The notes beneath the pieces are model-generated. The model saw nothing but the letters and a program-made list of their open reading frames with translations. It was not told the DNA's origin and made no database searches. Shown in pieces: positions 62,004-64,000 of a DNA stretch of 64,000 bases. The DNA is taken from positions 7,102 to 71,101 of the forward strand of contig JBDHRG010000001.1 in the NCBI GenBank assembly GCA_039807445.1, read 5' to 3'. Position numbers and translations under genes: made by a program. Within the stretch, counting starts at the first letter, position 1; each line of letters opens with the position of its first letter. This DNA comes from JBDHRG01 sp039807445 (GTDB lineage: Bacteria > Pseudomonadota > Gammaproteobacteria > Competibacterales > Competibacteraceae).

Positions 62004-62028
62004 GCAGGGTGGGCGCTGCCCACCCTGC
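62004..62028 (+). terminator. Strong palindrome after actP, REP-like
   Basis: GCAGGGTGGGC (62004-62014), loop GCT and GCCCACCCTGC (62018-62028) form a perfect 11-bp stem 31 bases after the actP stop. No T-run follows. GGTGGGC-N-GCCCACC palindromes are a common dispersed intergenic element in proteobacteria, so it may be a REP-type repeat that also stabilises or ends the transcript. Confidence 0.6.
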
Positions 62029-62132
62029 ATTGCAATAGATCCCCATCGCGGCGACTGCCGGGCGGGGCGGCTGGCGTCCCGCCCGCCTTGCCGGGACCGA
62101 TCCGAGCCGCAGAAACCGCAGGAGCGCAGCCG

Positions 62133-63929
62133 ATGGAAACGGATGCCGATTCCGACCCGTACGTCCTCCTCGCCCGCACGCCGCCGTTCGACCGCCTCGC
62201 CGCCGCGGATCTCGCCTGGGCCGCCGCGCAGACCGGGCGCGTCGCGCTGCCCACCGGCGCCGAACTGCACGCCGAGCTCGCCGAGCACCTGTACTTCGCG
62301 CTGCACGGCCACCTGCTCGACGACGAGGGCACAGCCGCGGCGTGCGCCGATCCGCTCGCGCTGCTGCGCGCCGAGCCGCGCAGCCGCTGGCGCGTTCCCG
62401 AGGGTGCGGATTGCCTGCGCCTGCCGCGGCACGCCGTCCTCGAGCTGTGCGCACGCTCGCCGGGCTTCGCCCGCCACCTCAGCGCGGGCTTCGATGCGCG
62501 CGCGACGCGCGACCCGGGGCTGGCCGGCTTCGCGCTGGCGCGCATCGGCGATGCCTACCTGCACCCGCCGCTGGTGCTCGCCGAAGCCACGCCGCTGCGC
62601 GAAGCCGCGCGGGCGATGAAAGCCGCCGGGCTGCGCGCGGCGCTGGTCGCGCGCGGCGCGGGCGAGCTCGGGCTGGTGTCGACCACCGACCTGCGCGACG
62701 CGGTGCTGATCGGCGAGCGCCCGGCCTCGGCTCCGGTCGCCGACATCGCCAGCTTCCCGCTGGTGGCGCTCGATGCCGACGACTTCCTGTTCGACGCGCT
62801 GCTGGCGATGACGCGCCACGGCATCGGCCGCGTCGCGGTACACCGTGGCGGCGAGATCGCCGGCATCCTCGAGCAGCTCGACCTGTTGAGCTTCCTCGCC
62901 GGCGATGCGCACCTGATCGCGCTGCGCATCGCACGCGCCACCGACCGCGACGAGCTCGCTCGCGCCGGCGCCGACCTGCTCGGCATGGTGCGGACGCTGC
63001 ACGCGCGCGGCGTCAAGCCGCGCTACCTCGGCCGGCTGATCGGCGCGCTGAACAAGCAGTTGCTCGCCAAGCTGTACGCGCTGATCGCACCGCCGCGGCT
63101 GCTCGCCGACAGCTGCCTGCTGGTGATGGGCAGCGAGGGACGCGAAGAGCAGATCCTGAAGACCGACCAGGACAATGCGCTGATCCTGCGCGACGGCGCC
63201 GCCCACGCCGAAGCCGAACACGTCGCGCGCGTGCTGAACCAGGCCCTGGGCGAACTCGGCTGGCCCCCCTGCCCCGGCGGCATCATGGTCACCAACCCGC
63301 TCTGGTGCAAGCCGCTGGCGGCATTCAAGGATTCGATCTTCGACTGGATCCGCCGCCCGAGCGCCGAGGGGCACATGCACTTCGCGATCTTCGCCGACGC
63401 CCGCGCCGTGGCCGGCGACCCGGCGCTGCTCGACGCGGCACGCGCCTACATCCACCACCAGCTCGATGCCCACCGCGGCTTCTACGCGCACTTCGCGCGC
63501 GCGACGCTGGCCTTCGACACGCCGCTCGGGCTGTTCTCGCAATTCCGCCTCGGCCGCGACGCCGACCACCGCGACGAACTCGACCTGAAGAAGGGCGGTA
63601 TCTTCGCGCTGGTGCACGGCATCCGTAGCCTCGCGCTCGAGGGCGGCATCGCCGCGACCAATACCTTCGAACGCATCGAGGCGCTGCGCGGGCGCGGCGC
63701 GCTCGAGCCGCGGCTGGCCGGCGAACTCGCCGCGGCGCTCGACTTCCTGTCCGGGCTGCGGCTCGCCGCCGGCTTGCGCAAGATCAATGCCGGCGGACCG
63801 CCGGACAATTACATCGAGCCCCAGGCACTCGGGCTGCTCGAGCGCGAAACGCTGCGCGATGCGCTGAAGATCGTCAACGACTTCAAGAAGCTGATCGCGT
63901 TCCACTTCCGACTGGATCTGGTTCCGTGA
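62133..63929 (+). CDS. CBS-domain and DUF294 nucleotidyltransferase-like signalling protein
   Basis: The 598-residue soluble protein has an N-terminal cyclic-nucleotide-binding-like region (about 10-130, degenerate). A CBS pair follows (about 150-275: PLREAARAMKAAGLRAALVA, DDFLFDALLAMTRHGIGRVAVHRGGEIAGIL, in two pieces). The DUF294 (GlnD-type) nucleotidyltransferase domain has an intact catalytic signature, GSEGREE from Gly333 and TDQDN with Asp345 and Asp347. A C-terminal DUF294_C domain (about 460-598) ends the protein. Such proteins are frequent next to actP and may regulate acetate uptake by nucleotidylation. GGAG precedes the ATG. Confidence 0.9.
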   Translation: METDADSDPYVLLARTPPFDRLAAADLAWAAAQTGRVALPTGAELHAELAEHLYFALHGHLLDDEGTAAACADPLALLRAEPRSRWRVPEGADCLRLPRHAVLELCARSPGFARHLSAGFDARATRDPGLAGFALARIGDAYLHPPLVLAEATPLREAARAMKAAGLRAALVARGAGELGLVSTTDLRDAVLIGERPASAPVADIASFPLVALDADDFLFDALLAMTRHGIGRVAVHRGGEIAGILEQLDLLSFLAGDAHLIALRIARATDRDELARAGADLLGMVRTLHARGVKPRYLGRLIGALNKQLLAKLYALIAPPRLLADSCLLVMGSEGREEQILKTDQDNALILRDGAAHAEAEHVARVLNQALGELGWPPCPGGIMVTNPLWCKPLAAFKDSIFDWIRRPSAEGHMHFAIFADARAVAGDPALLDAARAYIHHQLDAHRGFYAHFARATLAFDTPLGLFSQFRLGRDADHRDELDLKKGGIFALVHGIRSLALEGGIAATNTFERIEALRGRGALEPRLAGELAAALDFLSGLRLAAGLRKINAGGPPDNYIEPQALGLLERETLRDALKIVNDFKKLIAFHFRLDLVP

Positions 63930-64000
63930 AGCGTGAAGCGTGAAGCGTGAAGCGTGAAGCGTGAAGCGTGAAGCGTGAAGCGTGAAGCGTGAAGCGTGAA
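63925..64000. repeat. Heptamer repeat CGTGAAG overlapping a stop codon
   Basis: About eleven tandem copies of the 7-mer CGTGAAG run from 63925 to the end of the window and presumably beyond. The first unit supplies the TGA stop (63927-63929) of the DUF294 gene. The unit rotates to AGCGTGA, one base different from the AGCGGGA array after spoVR. Confidence 0.95.

Noticed and set aside
60216..63905. A 1229-codon open frame on the minus strand opposite yjcH, actP and the DUF294 gene
   Set aside because: It has a biased composition (H, R, D, G, A, Q), no family motif, and the opposite strand encodes three clearly conserved proteins.

Overview
The window is a chromosomal segment of a GC-rich gammaproteobacterium. 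The best evidence is gene order: mutL-miaA-hfq-hflX-hflK-hflC-DUF2065-hisZ-purA, then tRNA-Leu, rnr-rlmB, rpsF-rpsR-DUF2232-rplI-dnaB-radA, is the arrangement known from Pseudomonas and related gammaproteobacteria. The prkA-yeaH-spoVR operon and the dapA-bamC and gcvR-bcp pairs fit the same group. Third codon positions are almost all G or C, which creates many long spurious antisense reading frames. An acetate-type permease, a probable hydroxyacid permease with a sigma-54 regulator, and the high GC content would suit a fatty-acid-using organism such as the Competibacter/Plasticicumulans group, but that assignment is a guess. I see no rRNA, insertion sequence, prophage or CRISPR array.

Region by region. 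1-1303 (+): end of thiG, then trmB. 1320-21614 (-): a long housekeeping block. It holds radA, dnaB, rplI, DUF2232, rpsR, rpsF, rlmB and rnr, is interrupted by two + strand tRNA-Leu(CAG) genes with a near-consensus promoter, and continues with purA, hisZ, DUF2065, hflC, hflK, hflX, hfq, miaA, mutL, bamC and dapA. Strong hairpins separate several of the transcription units. 21778-25009 (+): gcvR-like ACT protein, bcp, PIN-PhoH ATPase and a DUF599 membrane protein. 25032-28557 (-): lgt, an AI-2E/PerM-type permease, srkA and a YajG-like lipoprotein. 28709-30139 (+): a MocR-type regulator. 30174-31503 (-): an iron island of bfd, bfr and hemP, with Fur boxes at both ends. 31634-34732: a LuxR-type response regulator divergent from a Cache-type histidine kinase. 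34737-36807 (-): an aminotransferase and an EamA exporter. 37254-41954 (+): prkA-yeaH-spoVR behind a predicted sigma-54 promoter. 42103-44222 (+): mepA, an ArsC-like protein that has lost its catalytic cysteine, and a universal stress protein.

44267-53429 (-): patatin; a broken membrane methyltransferase gene behind motAB; motAB with a predicted sigma-28 promoter; a solute-binding protein and GntP-family permease behind a predicted sigma-54 promoter; the PAS/AAA+ sigma-54 activator that probably drives them; and a LysR regulator. 53554-63929 (+): rapA, a three-PAS hybrid histidine kinase, yjcH-actP and a CBS/DUF294 nucleotidyltransferase-like protein. The window ends inside a heptamer tandem repeat.

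The less ordinary signals are the C11S ArsC homologue, the poly-C methyltransferase pseudogene, three G-rich heptamer repeat loci (two fused to stop codons), two sigma-54 promoters and one sigma-28 promoter read directly from sequence, a cluster of TCCGGA operator-like sites, and a GntP permease paired with a periplasmic binding protein.
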